NCBI GenBank assembly: GCA_963819075.1
Contig: CAWFUP010000002.1
Coordinates: 124,001 to 188,000, forward strand
Direction of reading: 5' to 3'
DNA length: 64,000 nt
Origin: CAVQBJ01 sp963819075
GTDB taxonomy: Bacteria; Actinomycetota; Thermoleophilia; Solirubrobacterales; Solirubrobacteraceae
The notes beneath the pieces are model-generated. The model was not told the DNA's origin. It ran no database searches and was given only the letters and a program-made list of their open reading frames with translations. Positions 1 to 7,445 of the stretch are shown piece after piece. The first letter of the stretch is position 1. Each line of letters starts with the position of its first letter. The translations under genes and the position numbers were made by a program.

Positions 1-846
1 GGCCTGGTCCCAGATCCGCTGCCGCGGGCCATAGAGCACCTCGGCGGTGATCTCCTCGCCGACGTGCGCGGGCAGGTCGTGCAGGGCGATCGCCTCCGGG
101 CGCGCGCGATCGAGCAGCGCGCCGTCGACGCGATAGGCGCCAAGGTCCCGGCGGCGCTCCTCCGCCTCGGCCTCGTCGCCCATGCTCACCCACACGTCGG
201 TGTAGACGGCGTGCGCGCCGGCGACGGCCTCGGCGGGATCCTCCAGTAGGTGCAGCTCGGCGCGCGCACCCGCGGCGAGCTCGAGGTCGTGCTCGATCTG
301 GTAGCCGGGCGGCGAGGCGATCGCGATCTCGACGCCGGCGAGGGTGCCGAGGATCGCCAGCGAGCGAGCGACGTTGTTGCCGTCGCCGACGTAGGCCAGC
401 CGCAGCCCGGGTAGCGCGCCGAACGTCTCCCGCAGGGTCAGCAGGTCGGCAAGGGCCTGACAGGGGTGGTGGCCCTCGGTCAGCATGTTGAACACCGGGA
501 TCGAGGCGAACTCGGCCAGCTCCTCGAGCATCAGGTCGGCGCGCGTGCGGACGCCGACGGCGGCGACGTGCCGCGAGAGGACGAGGGCGGTGTCGCGAAT
601 CGACTCGCCGCGCGACAGCTGCATCTCGTCGGCACGCAGGACGACGGGCAGGCCGCCGAGCTCGTGCACGCCGACCTCGAAGGAGAGACGCGTCCGCGTC
701 GACGGTCGCTGAAAGACCAGCGCAACGCTGCGCCCGTCGAGCACGCGCGAGGACAGCGGGGCGGCCTTCAGCTCCGCCGCGCGGGCGAGCAGCGCGTCGA
801 GATCGGCGGCGCTGAGCTCGGCGCCCGTGAGGAGGTGGCGCGTCAT
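1..846 (-). CDS. argF: Ornithine carbamoyltransferase, 3' end outside the window
   Basis: Transfers the carbamoyl group of carbamoyl phosphate to ornithine to give citrulline in cytosolic arginine synthesis. The 282 visible residues cover nearly the whole enzyme (family about 300-310). The carbamoyl-phosphate loop STRTR is at residues 49-53, HHPCQ at 126-130, and the DVWVSMGDE ornithine-loop segment is present. The C-terminal signature, normally HCLPAHRGEE, reads HDLPAHVGEE here, with Asp257 where the family has the ornithine-contacting Cys. The ATG at 846 follows a TAGACT box by 10 nt and has no Shine-Dalgarno. The gene is divergent from the cupredoxin gene. Family assignment is firm; an N-acetylornithine or other carbamoyltransferase cannot be excluded because of the altered motif. 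Confidence 0.93.
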   Translation of the reverse strand, partial: MTRHLLTGAELSAADLDALLARAAELKAAPLSSRVLDGRSVALVFQRPSTRTRLSFEVGVHELGGLPVVLRADEMQLSRGESIRDTALVLSRHVAAVGVRTRADLMLEELAEFASIPVFNMLTEGHHPCQALADLLTLRETFGALPGLRLAYVGDGNNVARSLAILGTLAGVEIAIASPPGYQIEHDLELAAGARAELHLLEDPAEAVAGAHAVYTDVWVSMGDEAEAEERRRDLGAYRVDGALLDRARPEAIALHDLPAHVGEEITAEVLYGPRQRIWDQA

Positions 847-856
847 GGGAGGCGCC

Positions 857-862
857 AGTCTA
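857..862 (-). promoter_or_regulatory. -10 element TAGACT of argF
   Basis: TANNNT hexamer 10 nt upstream of the argF ATG with no ribosome binding site between them, so the mRNA would have almost no leader. Confidence 0.5.
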
Positions 863-981
863 GGGGGTGCTCACCCGCCGCGCCTGGGCACCTTCACTGC
901 GGGAGATCCGGGAAGGCTGGGGTGCCGTATAACGTCGTAGCTGTTGCGCGCATCCTCACCTGAGAAAGGATCGGCCACCCC

Positions 982-1392
982 ATGAAGAGAGTCCTTCCGC
1001 TCGTGCTCGCCGGCGGCGCACTCGTGTTCGCCGGCTGCGGTTCGAGCAGCTCCACCGCGAGCAGCTCGACGAGCTCGACCACCGCGGCGGCCGCCGCGAC
1101 GGCGCCGGCGGCGAGCAGCACGCCGCAGAGCGGTCTCGTCAGCGTCAAGTACCAGAACATCGCGATCAGCCCGGCGAACATCACGGTGAAGGTCGGCAGC
1201 ACGATCAAGTGGACCAATCTCGACATGATCGAGCACAACGTCACGTCGCTGAGCGGGCCGGTCTCGTTCCACTCGGCCAACTTCGGGCAGGGCAGCACGT
1301 TCGAGTACAAGGCCACGACCCCCGGGGTCATCCACTACCAGTGCACGATCCACCCGGCGAGCATGAACGGAACGATCACCGTCGTGAAGTAG
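982..1392 (+). CDS. Cupredoxin-domain (blue copper) lipoprotein
   Basis: Predicted extracytoplasmic electron-carrier or copper-binding protein of 136 residues. It has a lipoprotein signal peptide with lipobox FAGC (Cys19), a Ser/Thr/Ala-rich linker (about 20-50) and a plastocyanin/azurin-type domain (about 52-136). The expected type 1 copper ligands are visible: His85 in IEHNV, then Cys121, His124 and Met128 in CTIHPASM. A purine-rich AGAAAGGA lies 11-12 nt before the ATG, and TATAAC at 928-933 could be a -10 box, so unlike many neighbours this gene seems to have a leader. No redox partner lies beside it. The copper domain is clear; the donor and acceptor are unknown. Confidence 0.88.
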   Translation: MKRVLPLVLAGGALVFAGCGSSSSTASSSTSSTTAAAAATAPAASSTPQSGLVSVKYQNIAISPANITVKVGSTIKWTNLDMIEHNVTSLSGPVSFHSANFGQGSTFEYKATTPGVIHYQCTIHPASMNGTITVVK

Positions 1393-1401
1393 CCGAGCAG
1401 C

Positions 1402-1430
1402 GAGTGCGGCGCGAGCGGCGCGCCGCACTC
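1402..1430. terminator. Bidirectional hairpin between convergent genes
   Basis: Perfect 12-bp inverted repeat (GAGTGCGGCGCG at 1402-1413 and its complement at 1419-1430) with a 5-nt loop. It lies just after the cupredoxin stop and touches the stop of the convergent minus-strand gene. There is no T tract, so termination may depend on the hairpin alone or on Rho. Confidence 0.65.
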
Positions 1431-1914
1431 ACCCGTTGCGCCGCAGTCCCCGTATGCCGTAGCCGCGGAGCATCATGAGCGTGCGCTCGCCGAGCGTGCC
1501 CGGGCGCGGCAGGATCCCGAGCTCGACCGCCGCGCCGTAGGCGTCGTAGAACGCCCGGATCCGCCAGAGCCGCTCGCGATGCGGCTCCAGCTCGCAGTAG
1601 AAGACGATATGCAGCACGAGCGCCCGCCCCGACGGCGGGATCCCGTCGAGCTCACCGAGGTGCGTTCCGACGAGCTTCGCGGGGGCGGCGACGCGACGGT
1701 CGTCGCCGAGACGCTCACCGGTGCGCTCGAGGCGCACGTCGGGCAGCCCCGTCCACACGCGACCGGCGTGCTCGCCGAGCTCGGCAGGTCCATATCGCGG
1801 AGGGTTGGTGAGTGGATCCTCGTAGTGCACGTCGGGCGCGCACACGGCGGCGAACGCCTCGCGATCACGGCCACTCCACGCGGCCTCCCAGCGGTCGATC
1901 AGCTCGTCGTGCAC
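1429..1914 (-). CDS. SnoaL-like / NTF2-fold polyketide cyclase-type protein
   Basis: A 161-residue protein of the SnoaL-like NTF2 superfamily, a fold used by ester cyclases, isomerases and binding proteins. The signature is the N-terminal run of a helix with RWEAAWSGRDREAF, then APDVHYEDPLTNPP, a typical beginning for this family; a central LHIVFYCELEP strand follows. I chose the GTG at 1914, which begins 10 nt after the thiG stop; the longer frame up to 2016 overlaps thiG and is Arg/Pro-rich shadow sequence. It is the last gene of the thiO-thiS-thiG run, but nothing in the sequence links it to thiamine. The substrate is unknown. Confidence 0.7.
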   Translation of the reverse strand: MHDELIDRWEAAWSGRDREAFAAVCAPDVHYEDPLTNPPRYGPAELGEHAGRVWTGLPDVRLERTGERLGDDRRVAAPAKLVGTHLGELDGIPPSGRALVLHIVFYCELEPHRERLWRIRAFYDAYGAAVELGILPRPGTLGERTLMMLRGYGIRGLRRNG

Positions 1915-1924
1915 GGGCGATGCT

Positions 1925-2758
1925 CTACAGGTCGGCGAGGCCCTCGCGCGGCGAGGAGGCCTCCGCGTAGCGCCGGCGCGGGATCCGTCCGGCGCCGTGC
2001 GCCCAGCGGCCGGCATCGACGGCGCCGCGGATCGCGTGCGCCATGCGGACCGGGTCCTGCGCGCGCGAGATCGCGCTCGCGCACATCACGGCGTCGCAGC
2101 CGAGCTCCATCGCCAGGGCGGCGTCCGACGCCGTGCCGACACCCGCGTCGAGGATCACCGGCACGTCGACGGTCTCGCGAATGAGCGAGAGGTTGTACGG
2201 GTTGCGGATCCCCATGCCGCTGCCGATCGGGGAGCCGAGCGGCATGATGGCGGCGCACCCGACGTCGCACAGGCGCCGGGCGAGCACGGGATCGTCCGTC
2301 GTGTAGGGCAGGACGACGAAGCCGTCGTCGACGAGCTCCTCGGCCGCGCGCAGCAGCTCGAGCGCGTCCGGCATGAGCGTGTCCTCGTCGCCGATGACCT
2401 CGAGCTTCACCCAGTCGGTGGCGAACGCCTCGCGCGCGAGGCGAGCGGTGAGGACCGCGTCGCGCGCGGTGTGACAGCCGGCGGTGTTCGGGAGCAGGTC
2501 GACCCCGGCGGCCTCGATCACGTCGACGAGCGAACCGCGCTGGGTCGGGTCGATGCGCCGCAGGGCGATGGTCACGAGCTCGGTCGCGCTCGCCTCGATC
2601 GCCGCGGCGAGCGTCGCCAGGTTCGGAAACCCGCCGGTCCCGAGCAGCAGGCGCGAGTGCATGGAGCGCCCGCCGATCACCAGCGGATCGTCGGCGGGCA
2701 GCTCGCCGCTGCCGGTGAGGGTCGAGGCCTCATTCGCCACGACGCCAGTGTTGCGCAT
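1925..2758 (-). CDS. thiG: Thiazole synthase
   Basis: Condenses 1-deoxy-D-xylulose 5-phosphate, the glycine-derived imine and ThiS thiocarboxylate into the thiazole phosphate of thiamine. The 277-residue length fits the family. Lys118 in WVKLEVIGD is the Schiff-base lysine, LLLGTGGFPN opens the barrel, and the phosphate-binding loops (PLGSPIGSG and DAGVGTASDAALAMELG) are intact. The ATG at 2758 is chosen because the longer frame upstream runs antiparallel through thiS in another frame. ThiG follows thiS by 22 nt and is co-transcribed with thiO and thiS, so the sulfur carrier, the glycine oxidase and the synthase are made together. No thiF or thiazole kinase is in the window. Confidence 0.95.
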   Translation of the reverse strand: MRNTGVVANEASTLTGSGELPADDPLVIGGRSMHSRLLLGTGGFPNLATLAAAIEASATELVTIALRRIDPTQRGSLVDVIEAAGVDLLPNTAGCHTARDAVLTARLAREAFATDWVKLEVIGDEDTLMPDALELLRAAEELVDDGFVVLPYTTDDPVLARRLCDVGCAAIMPLGSPIGSGMGIRNPYNLSLIRETVDVPVILDAGVGTASDAALAMELGCDAVMCASAISRAQDPVRMAHAIRGAVDAGRWAHGAGRIPRRRYAEASSPREGLADL

Positions 2759-2780
2759 TGTCGCGCGCGCGGCTGCTGCC

Positions 2781-2984
2781 CTACCCCCCCTGCATCGCGG
2801 TGAGCACCTCGACCCGCGCGCCATCGGGCAGCGCGAACTCCTCCCACCGCGCACGCGGAACGACGTCGCCGTCCACCGCGACGGCGATCCCGCGCGCGTC
2901 CGCCTCAACCCCGAGCGCGGCGAGCGCGGCCGCAACCGTGTCGCCGGCGGCGACCGTCGAGGGCTCGCCGTTGACCCGGATCAC
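2781..2984 (-). CDS. thiS: Sulfur carrier protein ThiS
   Basis: A 67-residue ubiquitin-fold protein ending in Gly-Gly (LTAMQGG), the tail that is adenylated and converted to the thiocarboxylate used by ThiG. It starts MIRVNGEP, as is typical for ThiS. Its ATG overlaps the thiO stop (ATGA at 2981-2984), which suggests translational coupling. MoaD-type carriers also end in GG, but the position between thiO and thiG decides for ThiS. Confidence 0.95.
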   Translation of the reverse strand: MIRVNGEPSTVAAGDTVAAALAALGVEADARGIAVAVDGDVVPRARWEEFALPDGARVEVLTAMQGG

Positions 2985-4141
2985 GCGGCCACTCCACCGA
3001 AGGCGCGACCCGGGTGGCAGGCGCGGGCCAGCTCGGGCAGCGGGTCAGCGAGCACGGCCGCCGCGACGAGGTCGGCGGTGAGCGGGGCGAGGAGGATGCC
3101 GTTGCGGCCGTGACCCACCGCCCAGACGAGGCCGGGCAGCGCACCCGGACCGACGGCGGGCACGTTGTCCGGGGTGCCCGGCCGCAGGCCGACGGCGAGC
3201 TCTTCGATGACCAGCTCGGAGATACCGGGCACGAGGTCATGCGCGTCGCGGAGCAGTTCGTACATGGCGCCGGCAGTCGGCGTCACGTCGTGGCCGCGCT
3301 CCTCCATCGTGGCGCCGATCACGTAGCGGCCGTCGTCGCGGGGCACGACATAGCCGCCGTGGTAGCGCACGACGCGTTGCAGCAGGCCGGGCCCGGCGGG
3401 ATCGCGAAGGCGCAGCGTCTGCCCCTTCAGCGGGCGCACCGGAACGCGGACGTCCTCGGGGAGGTCGCCGAGCGCGTCGGTCCAGGCGCCGGTCGCCACC
3501 ACGACGCAGCCGGCCGCCACCCGCTCGCCTCCGGCGACCTCCACACCGCGCACCCGCAGGTCGTCGATCAGCAGGCGCGACACCACGGCTCCCTCGCGGA
3601 TCCGCACGCCGGCTCGCCGGACGGCGCCGTCCAGCGCGGCGAGCACCTCGCGCGGGTCGACGCTGTGGTCGTCGGGGATCTCGAGCGCGAGGCGCAGGGT
3701 CGGCGCGAGCGCGGGCTCCAGCGCCCGCGCCTCGCTCGCCCGCAGGCGCGTCGTCGGCAGCCCGAGCGACTCTCGGAAGCGATGCTCGCGATCGAGCGCC
3801 TCCGCCTCGTCGGCATCGCGGGCGAGCATGAGCATGCCGGTGCAGCGGAGCGCGACCGGCCGTCCGCTGGCCTCGGCGAGCTCGTGGGCGAAGGACGGCC
3901 AGCGCTCCGCGCCGGCCCGCCCGAGCGTCAGCGCGCGCTGGCCGGCGCTGCCGTACTCGGCCTCGGAGATCGGCGCGAGCATCCCGGCGGCGACGGAGGA
4001 CGCCCCGGCGCCGAGGACGTCGCGTTCGAACAGCGTCACCGACGCACCCCTCTGGGCGAGCCGCCACGCAGCGGCGAGCCCGATGATGCCGCCGCCGATC
4101 ACGGCGACGTCTGCGCTCGGGGTGTGCGACACGTCGGACAA
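2981..4141 (-). CDS. thiO: Glycine oxidase ThiO
   Basis: FAD-dependent oxidase that turns glycine into the imine used by ThiG, the oxygen-dependent alternative to ThiH. The DAO-family dinucleotide motif VIGGGIIGLAAAWRLA is near the N-terminus, followed by ERDVLGAGASSVAAGMLAP, the VVVATGAW segment and a C-terminal GLRPGTPDNVPAVGP and GHGRNGILLAP. As annotated it has 386 residues. No ATG is usable without running into thiE; the TTG at 4141 lies 11 nt after TACGAT, while a GTG at 4132 is the alternative. It heads the minus-strand run and is divergent from thiE, so two halves of thiamine synthesis share a region of about 50 bp. No TPP riboswitch fits in that space. Confidence 0.92.
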   Translation of the reverse strand: MSDVSHTPSADVAVIGGGIIGLAAAWRLAQRGASVTLFERDVLGAGASSVAAGMLAPISEAEYGSAGQRALTLGRAGAERWPSFAHELAEASGRPVALRCTGMLMLARDADEAEALDREHRFRESLGLPTTRLRASEARALEPALAPTLRLALEIPDDHSVDPREVLAALDGAVRRAGVRIREGAVVSRLLIDDLRVRGVEVAGGERVAAGCVVVATGAWTDALGDLPEDVRVPVRPLKGQTLRLRDPAGPGLLQRVVRYHGGYVVPRDDGRYVIGATMEERGHDVTPTAGAMYELLRDAHDLVPGISELVIEELAVGLRPGTPDNVPAVGPGALPGLVWAVGHGRNGILLAPLTADLVAAAVLADPLPELARACHPGRAFGGVAA

Positions 4142-4152
4142 GGCCTCGAGCG

Positions 4153-4158
4153 ATCGTA
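4153..4158 (-). promoter_or_regulatory. -10 element TACGAT of thiO
   Basis: TANNNT box 11 nt before the proposed TTG start and 20 nt before the alternative GTG. It supports the TTG if the gene is leaderless like its neighbours. Confidence 0.35.
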
Positions 4159-4193
4159 GTACAGGCCCGAACGCGCCTGCGAGACTGCAGGGC

Positions 4194-4871
4194 ATGTCCA
4201 CGATCGCCGTCGGCGCAGCCCGTCGCGAGCGCCTCGCCGCCGCTCGCCTGTACCTCGTGTGCGACGGCGCCCCGGGCGGACGGGAGCTCGAGCCGGTGCT
4301 CACGGCGGCCGCGCAAGGGGGCGTCGACGTCGTCCAGCTGCGCGAGAAGCAGCTCAACGACGATGCGCTGCTCGCGCTGACGCGGGCGACCCGCGCGCTG
4401 TGCGACGAGCTCGGGCTGCTGCTCATCGTCAACGACCGGCCCGGCGTCGCGCTCGCCGGCGGGGCCGACGGCGTGCACCTCGGCCAGGACGACGAGCCGG
4501 TGCCGGCGGTGCGCGAGCGACTCGGCCCGGACCGAATCATCGGGCTGTCGACGCACTCGCCGGCCCAGGTCGACGCGGCCCGCGACATGGACTACATCGG
4601 GGTCGGCCCCGTGCACGCGACACCAACGAAGCCGGGCCGGCCGGCCGTCGGCCTCGAGCTCGTGCGCTACGCGGCCGTTCACGCCACCGTGCCGTTCTTT
4701 GCCATCGGCGGAATCGACCCGGCGAACGTCGGTCGCGTCGTCGACGCCGGAGCGCGGCGGATCGCCGTCGTGCGGGCGATCGCCGAGGCGGCGGATCCGC
4801 GCGCGGCGGCCGAGCGGTTGCGCGATGCGCTGCATTCGAGCGAGCGGGGCGAGGGCGATGGCACCGACTAG
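4194..4871 (+). CDS. thiE: Thiamine phosphate synthase
   Basis: Joins the pyrimidine pyrophosphate and thiazole phosphate to give thiamine phosphate. At 225 residues it has the full set of family motifs: VVQLREKQLNDD, LLIVNDRPGVALAGGADGVHLGQDD, IIGLSTHSPAQV, YIGVGPVHATPTKPG and FFAIGGIDPANV. The ATG at 4194 overlaps a possible longer thiO start on the other strand, which is why thiO is assigned a shorter start. The gene is divergent from thiO and its 3' end overlaps the next gene by 14 nt. Confidence 0.95.
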   Translation: MSTIAVGAARRERLAAARLYLVCDGAPGGRELEPVLTAAAQGGVDVVQLREKQLNDDALLALTRATRALCDELGLLLIVNDRPGVALAGGADGVHLGQDDEPVPAVRERLGPDRIIGLSTHSPAQVDAARDMDYIGVGPVHATPTKPGRPAVGLELVRYAAVHATVPFFAIGGIDPANVGRVVDAGARRIAVVRAIAEAADPRAAAERLRDALHSSERGEGDGTD

Positions 4872-5388
4872 CCGCAAGCGACGGACGCGCTCGCGCGTCG
4901 CCGCGGACGAGCACACGGTCGCGGCGGCACCCGCGGCCGCGCCGCAGCGACCCCGCGGCGAGGCGCGCAGCGAGCAGCTGCGGGCCGAGCTCGAGCCGCT
5001 CGCGCCCGGCGAGCGTCCGCAGACGCTGATCGTGGCCAGCGTCGTCTCGGCCGTGGTCGCGGTCGCCGTGCTCGTGGGCGCCACCACCACGCACGACCTC
5101 TCCAGCCACGGCGGCTCGCTGTACGGCGGCCTCTTCCTCGCCGGTGTGCTCGCGCTGCTGGCCGGTGGGATGTACAACCTCCGCTACTGGGCCGTGCTCG
5201 GATTCGAGGGGCTCCTCGCCTTCCAGATCATCGTCAGCTGCCTGGCGCTGACCGTCGTCTCCTCGCTCGTCGTCGCGATTGTGCTGCTCGTCGTCGTCGT
5301 GCTCGCCGGGTGGCTGTTCTGGAAGCTCGTGCGCGTCATGGGCCGCCTGCAGGTGACCGAGATGCGGCGGCGCTCGGCCCCGTCCTGA
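4858..5388 (+). CDS. Small integral membrane protein, unknown function
   Basis: A 176-residue protein that I do not recognise. The first 55 residues are basic and Ala/Arg-rich (KRRTRSRVAADEH) and probably cytoplasmic. Four hydrophobic segments follow: about 57-78, 88-106, 116-138 and 139-157, the last pair very rich in Val and Leu. A basic tail ends the protein. The ATG at 4858 lies inside the 3' end of thiE, so translation is likely coupled to thiE, but membrane transport of thiamine is only a guess from position and no transporter motif is visible. Confidence 0.75.
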   Translation: MAPTSRKRRTRSRVAADEHTVAAAPAAAPQRPRGEARSEQLRAELEPLAPGERPQTLIVASVVSAVVAVAVLVGATTTHDLSSHGGSLYGGLFLAGVLALLAGGMYNLRYWAVLGFEGLLAFQIIVSCLALTVVSSLVVAIVLLVVVVLAGWLFWKLVRVMGRLQVTEMRRRSAPS

Positions 5389-5402
5389 TCGCCGGCCTCT
5401 TG

Positions 5403-5408
5403 TAGTGT
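5403..5408 (+). promoter_or_regulatory. -10 element TAGTGT of lpdA
   Basis: TANNNT box 10 nt before the lpdA ATG at 5419; no Shine-Dalgarno intervenes. Confidence 0.5.
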
Positions 5409-5418
5409 GGGCCCGGCA

Positions 5419-6802
5419 ATGGCCGAGTCCTCCTACGACTGCATCGTCATCGGCAGCGGCCCCGGCGGGTACGTCGCGGCGATCCGCGCCGCCCAGCTCG
5501 GCTTCAAGACGGCGGTGGCCGAGAAGGACAAGATCGGCGGTCGCTGTCTCAACTACGCCTGCATCCCCGCGAAGGCCGTGCTGCGCTCGGCCGACATCCT
5601 CAGCGAGATACGCGAGGCCGGCGACTACGGGCTCGAGGTCGGCAGTGTGGCCGTTGATTTCGCGGCCGTCCAGGCCCGTCGCGAGAAGGTGGTCTCGACG
5701 CTCACCGGGGGCGTGGCCGGCCTCTTCAAGAAGAACAAGATCGATGTCATCGAGGGGCACGCGTCCGTTACCGACGACGGCAACGTCCGGGTCGGCGGCC
5801 AGTTCGACGGCACCGAGATCGCGGCCAAGATCGTCATCATCGCCACCGGATCGGTGAAGCGCGCGCTCCCGGGAACCGAGTTCGGCGGACGGGTCATCGG
5901 CACCGAGGAGGCGTGGGCGCTGTCCGAGCTGCCCGGCCGGCTGGCCGTCGTCGGCGCCGGCGCGTCGGGGGCCGAGATCGCCTCGGGTTACGCGCGGCTC
6001 GGCTCGGAGGTGCTCCTGTTCGAGGCCCTCGAACGCGTGCTGCCGACCGAGGACGCCGACATCTCAAAGCTCGCCGAGCGCGGGCTCAAGCGCCAGGGCA
6101 TGCAGATCTTCACGAAGACGTTCGTCGAGAACGTCCAGTCCGGCGACGGCAGCGTCACCTTCTCCTACGGCGACCAGACGGCCGAGGTCGACTACCTCGT
6201 CATCGCCGCCGGGCGCGGACCGGACGTCGAGGCCCTCGGCCTCAGCGAGGCCGGCATCGAGCTCGACGAGCACGGTCTCGTCAAGGTCGACGGCGCGATG
6301 CGTACGAGCCTGAAGGGCGTCTACGCGATCGGTGACCTCGTGCACGGCCCGGCGCTCGCCCACAAGGCCTCCGACGAGGGCGTCATCGCCGCCGAGGACG
6401 CGGCCGGCCTGCAGACGCATCCGATCGCCTACATCGACATCCCGCGCGCCACGTTCTGCACGCCGAACGTCGGGCTCGTTCGGGCTCACCGAGGCGCAGG
6501 CCCGCGAGGAGGGCTACGACGTGGTCATCGGGAAGGTCCCCTATGGGGCCGTGGGCGGCGGGACGGTGTATGGCGACCGCACAGGCCTTGTCAAGCTCGT
6601 CGGCGAGGCCAAGTACGGCGAGCTGCTCGGCGGTCACATCGTCGGCACGCGCGCCACCGAGCTCATCCAGGAGCTCGTCAACGTGCGCGCGCTCGAGGGC
6701 GGCTACGCCGAGGTCGCGCGCATCATCCACGGCCACCCGACGCTGTCGGAGGTCGTGCTCGAAGCCGGCCGCGCCGCGGACGGCTGGCTCATCCACGGCT
6801 GA
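5419..6802 (+). pseudogene. lpdA: Dihydrolipoyl dehydrogenase (E3), broken by a +1 frameshift
   Basis: E3 reoxidises the dihydrolipoyl arm of E2 with FAD and NAD. Visible parts, in order, are the FAD motif IGSGPGGYVAAIRAAQLG, the redox disulfide in GGRCLNYACIPAK (CxxxxC), the NAD motif VVGAGASGAEIASGYARLG, YAIGDLVHGPALAHKASDE, and the C-terminal HGHPTLSE with the catalytic His-Glu pair. The first frame carries the protein as far as CTPNVG (6474) and the rest, beginning SFGLTEAQA, is in the frame shifted by one. One extra G in GGG at 6472-6474 explains it. Both halves are otherwise fully conserved, so this may be a sequence error or a very recent mutation. ATG 5419 is preferred over an upstream GTG at 5407. 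E1 and E2 lie 1.5 kb downstream. Confidence 0.88.
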
Positions 6803-6808
6803 GCGCCC

Positions 6809-7345
6809 TCACCCGCCGCGTGGCGGGTGCAGCGTCCGACCCTCGCGGCACATGGCCACGAACTGCTCGATGCGACGGATGCGGGTCTGCGGTCGCTTGG
6901 CGTCGTGGACGCGGTAGAGGATCGCGTAGCGATTGGCGCTGTCGAGCGTCTCGAAGAAGGCGAGCGCCTGCGGGTCGGCCGCGAGGGCGGCGGCGAGGTC
7001 GTCGGGTATCGAGGCCGAGCGCTGGCCTTCGTACGCGGCGTCCCAGCGCCCGTCGGCGCGCGCCCGCTCAACCTCGCGCAGGCCGGCCGGCGCCATCAGA
7101 CCCGCCTCGATCAGCGCCACCGCGGCGTCGCGGTTGCGCTTCGACCAGCGGCTGCGGGCCCGTCGGGGGGTGAAGCGCTGCAGGTAGAAGCGCTCGTCGA
7201 GCGCCCTTCGCTGGCCGTCGATCCAGCCCTGGCACAGCGCGACCTCGAGTGCCTCGGCGTAGGTAACGGTTGCGACGCCCGTGCCGGCCTTAGCGATCTG
7301 CAGCCACACGCCGGCGACGTCACCGGCCGCGTTGGCCATGGTCAC
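6809..7345 (-). CDS. YdeI/OmpD-associated family protein
   Basis: A 178-residue member of the YdeI family (often named bacteriocin-protection or OmpD-associated); its molecular role is not established. The diagnostic block is VTYAEALEVALCQGWIDGQRRALDE, here best anchored by ALCQGWIDGQ, followed by RFTPRRARSRWSKRN and a C-terminal RRIEQFV. The only start in frame is a GTG at 7345, yet homologous-looking sequence continues upstream (SFSARAEWEVWV) to an in-frame stop with no start codon. A GTG at 7406 would give VSAPDPPIR and join that block if one base near 7378 were removed, so the 5' end may be frameshifted. It is convergent with lpdA. Confidence 0.78.
   Translation of the reverse strand: MTMANAAGDVAGVWLQIAKAGTGVATVTYAEALEVALCQGWIDGQRRALDERFYLQRFTPRRARSRWSKRNRDAAVALIEAGLMAPAGLREVERARADGRWDAAYEGQRSASIPDDLAAALAADPQALAFFETLDSANRYAILYRVHDAKRPQTRIRRIEQFVAMCREGRTLHPPRGG
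6810..6829. terminator. Hairpin between lpdA and the YdeI-like gene
   Basis: Inverted repeat CACCCGCC (6810-6817) and GGCGGGTG (6822-6829) with a 4-nt loop at a convergent junction. It overlaps the last codons of the minus-strand gene. No T tract. Confidence 0.4.
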
Positions 7346-7432
7346 CCAGACCTCCCACTCGGCGCGCGCGGAGAACGATGCGGATCGGTGGGTCGGGCGC
7401 GCTCACGGGTCACAGTGAAGCAGCGTCGTGCT

Positions 7433-7438
7433 TAGCTT
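7433..7438 (+). promoter_or_regulatory. -10 element TAGCTT
   Basis: TANNNT box 7 nt before the ATG at 7446; no Shine-Dalgarno sequence. Confidence 0.5.
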
Positions 7439-7445
7439 GAACGCG

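Noticed and set aside
4142..4193. Possible TPP riboswitch between thiO and thiE
   Set aside because: The gap is about 50 bp and contains no THI-box-like conserved stem; too short for the aptamer.
3237..5177. Long minus-strand open frame (646 codons) across thiO and thiE
   Set aside because: Arg/Ala/Pro-rich shadow of GC-rich coding DNA; the real thiO and thiE frames carry all family motifs.
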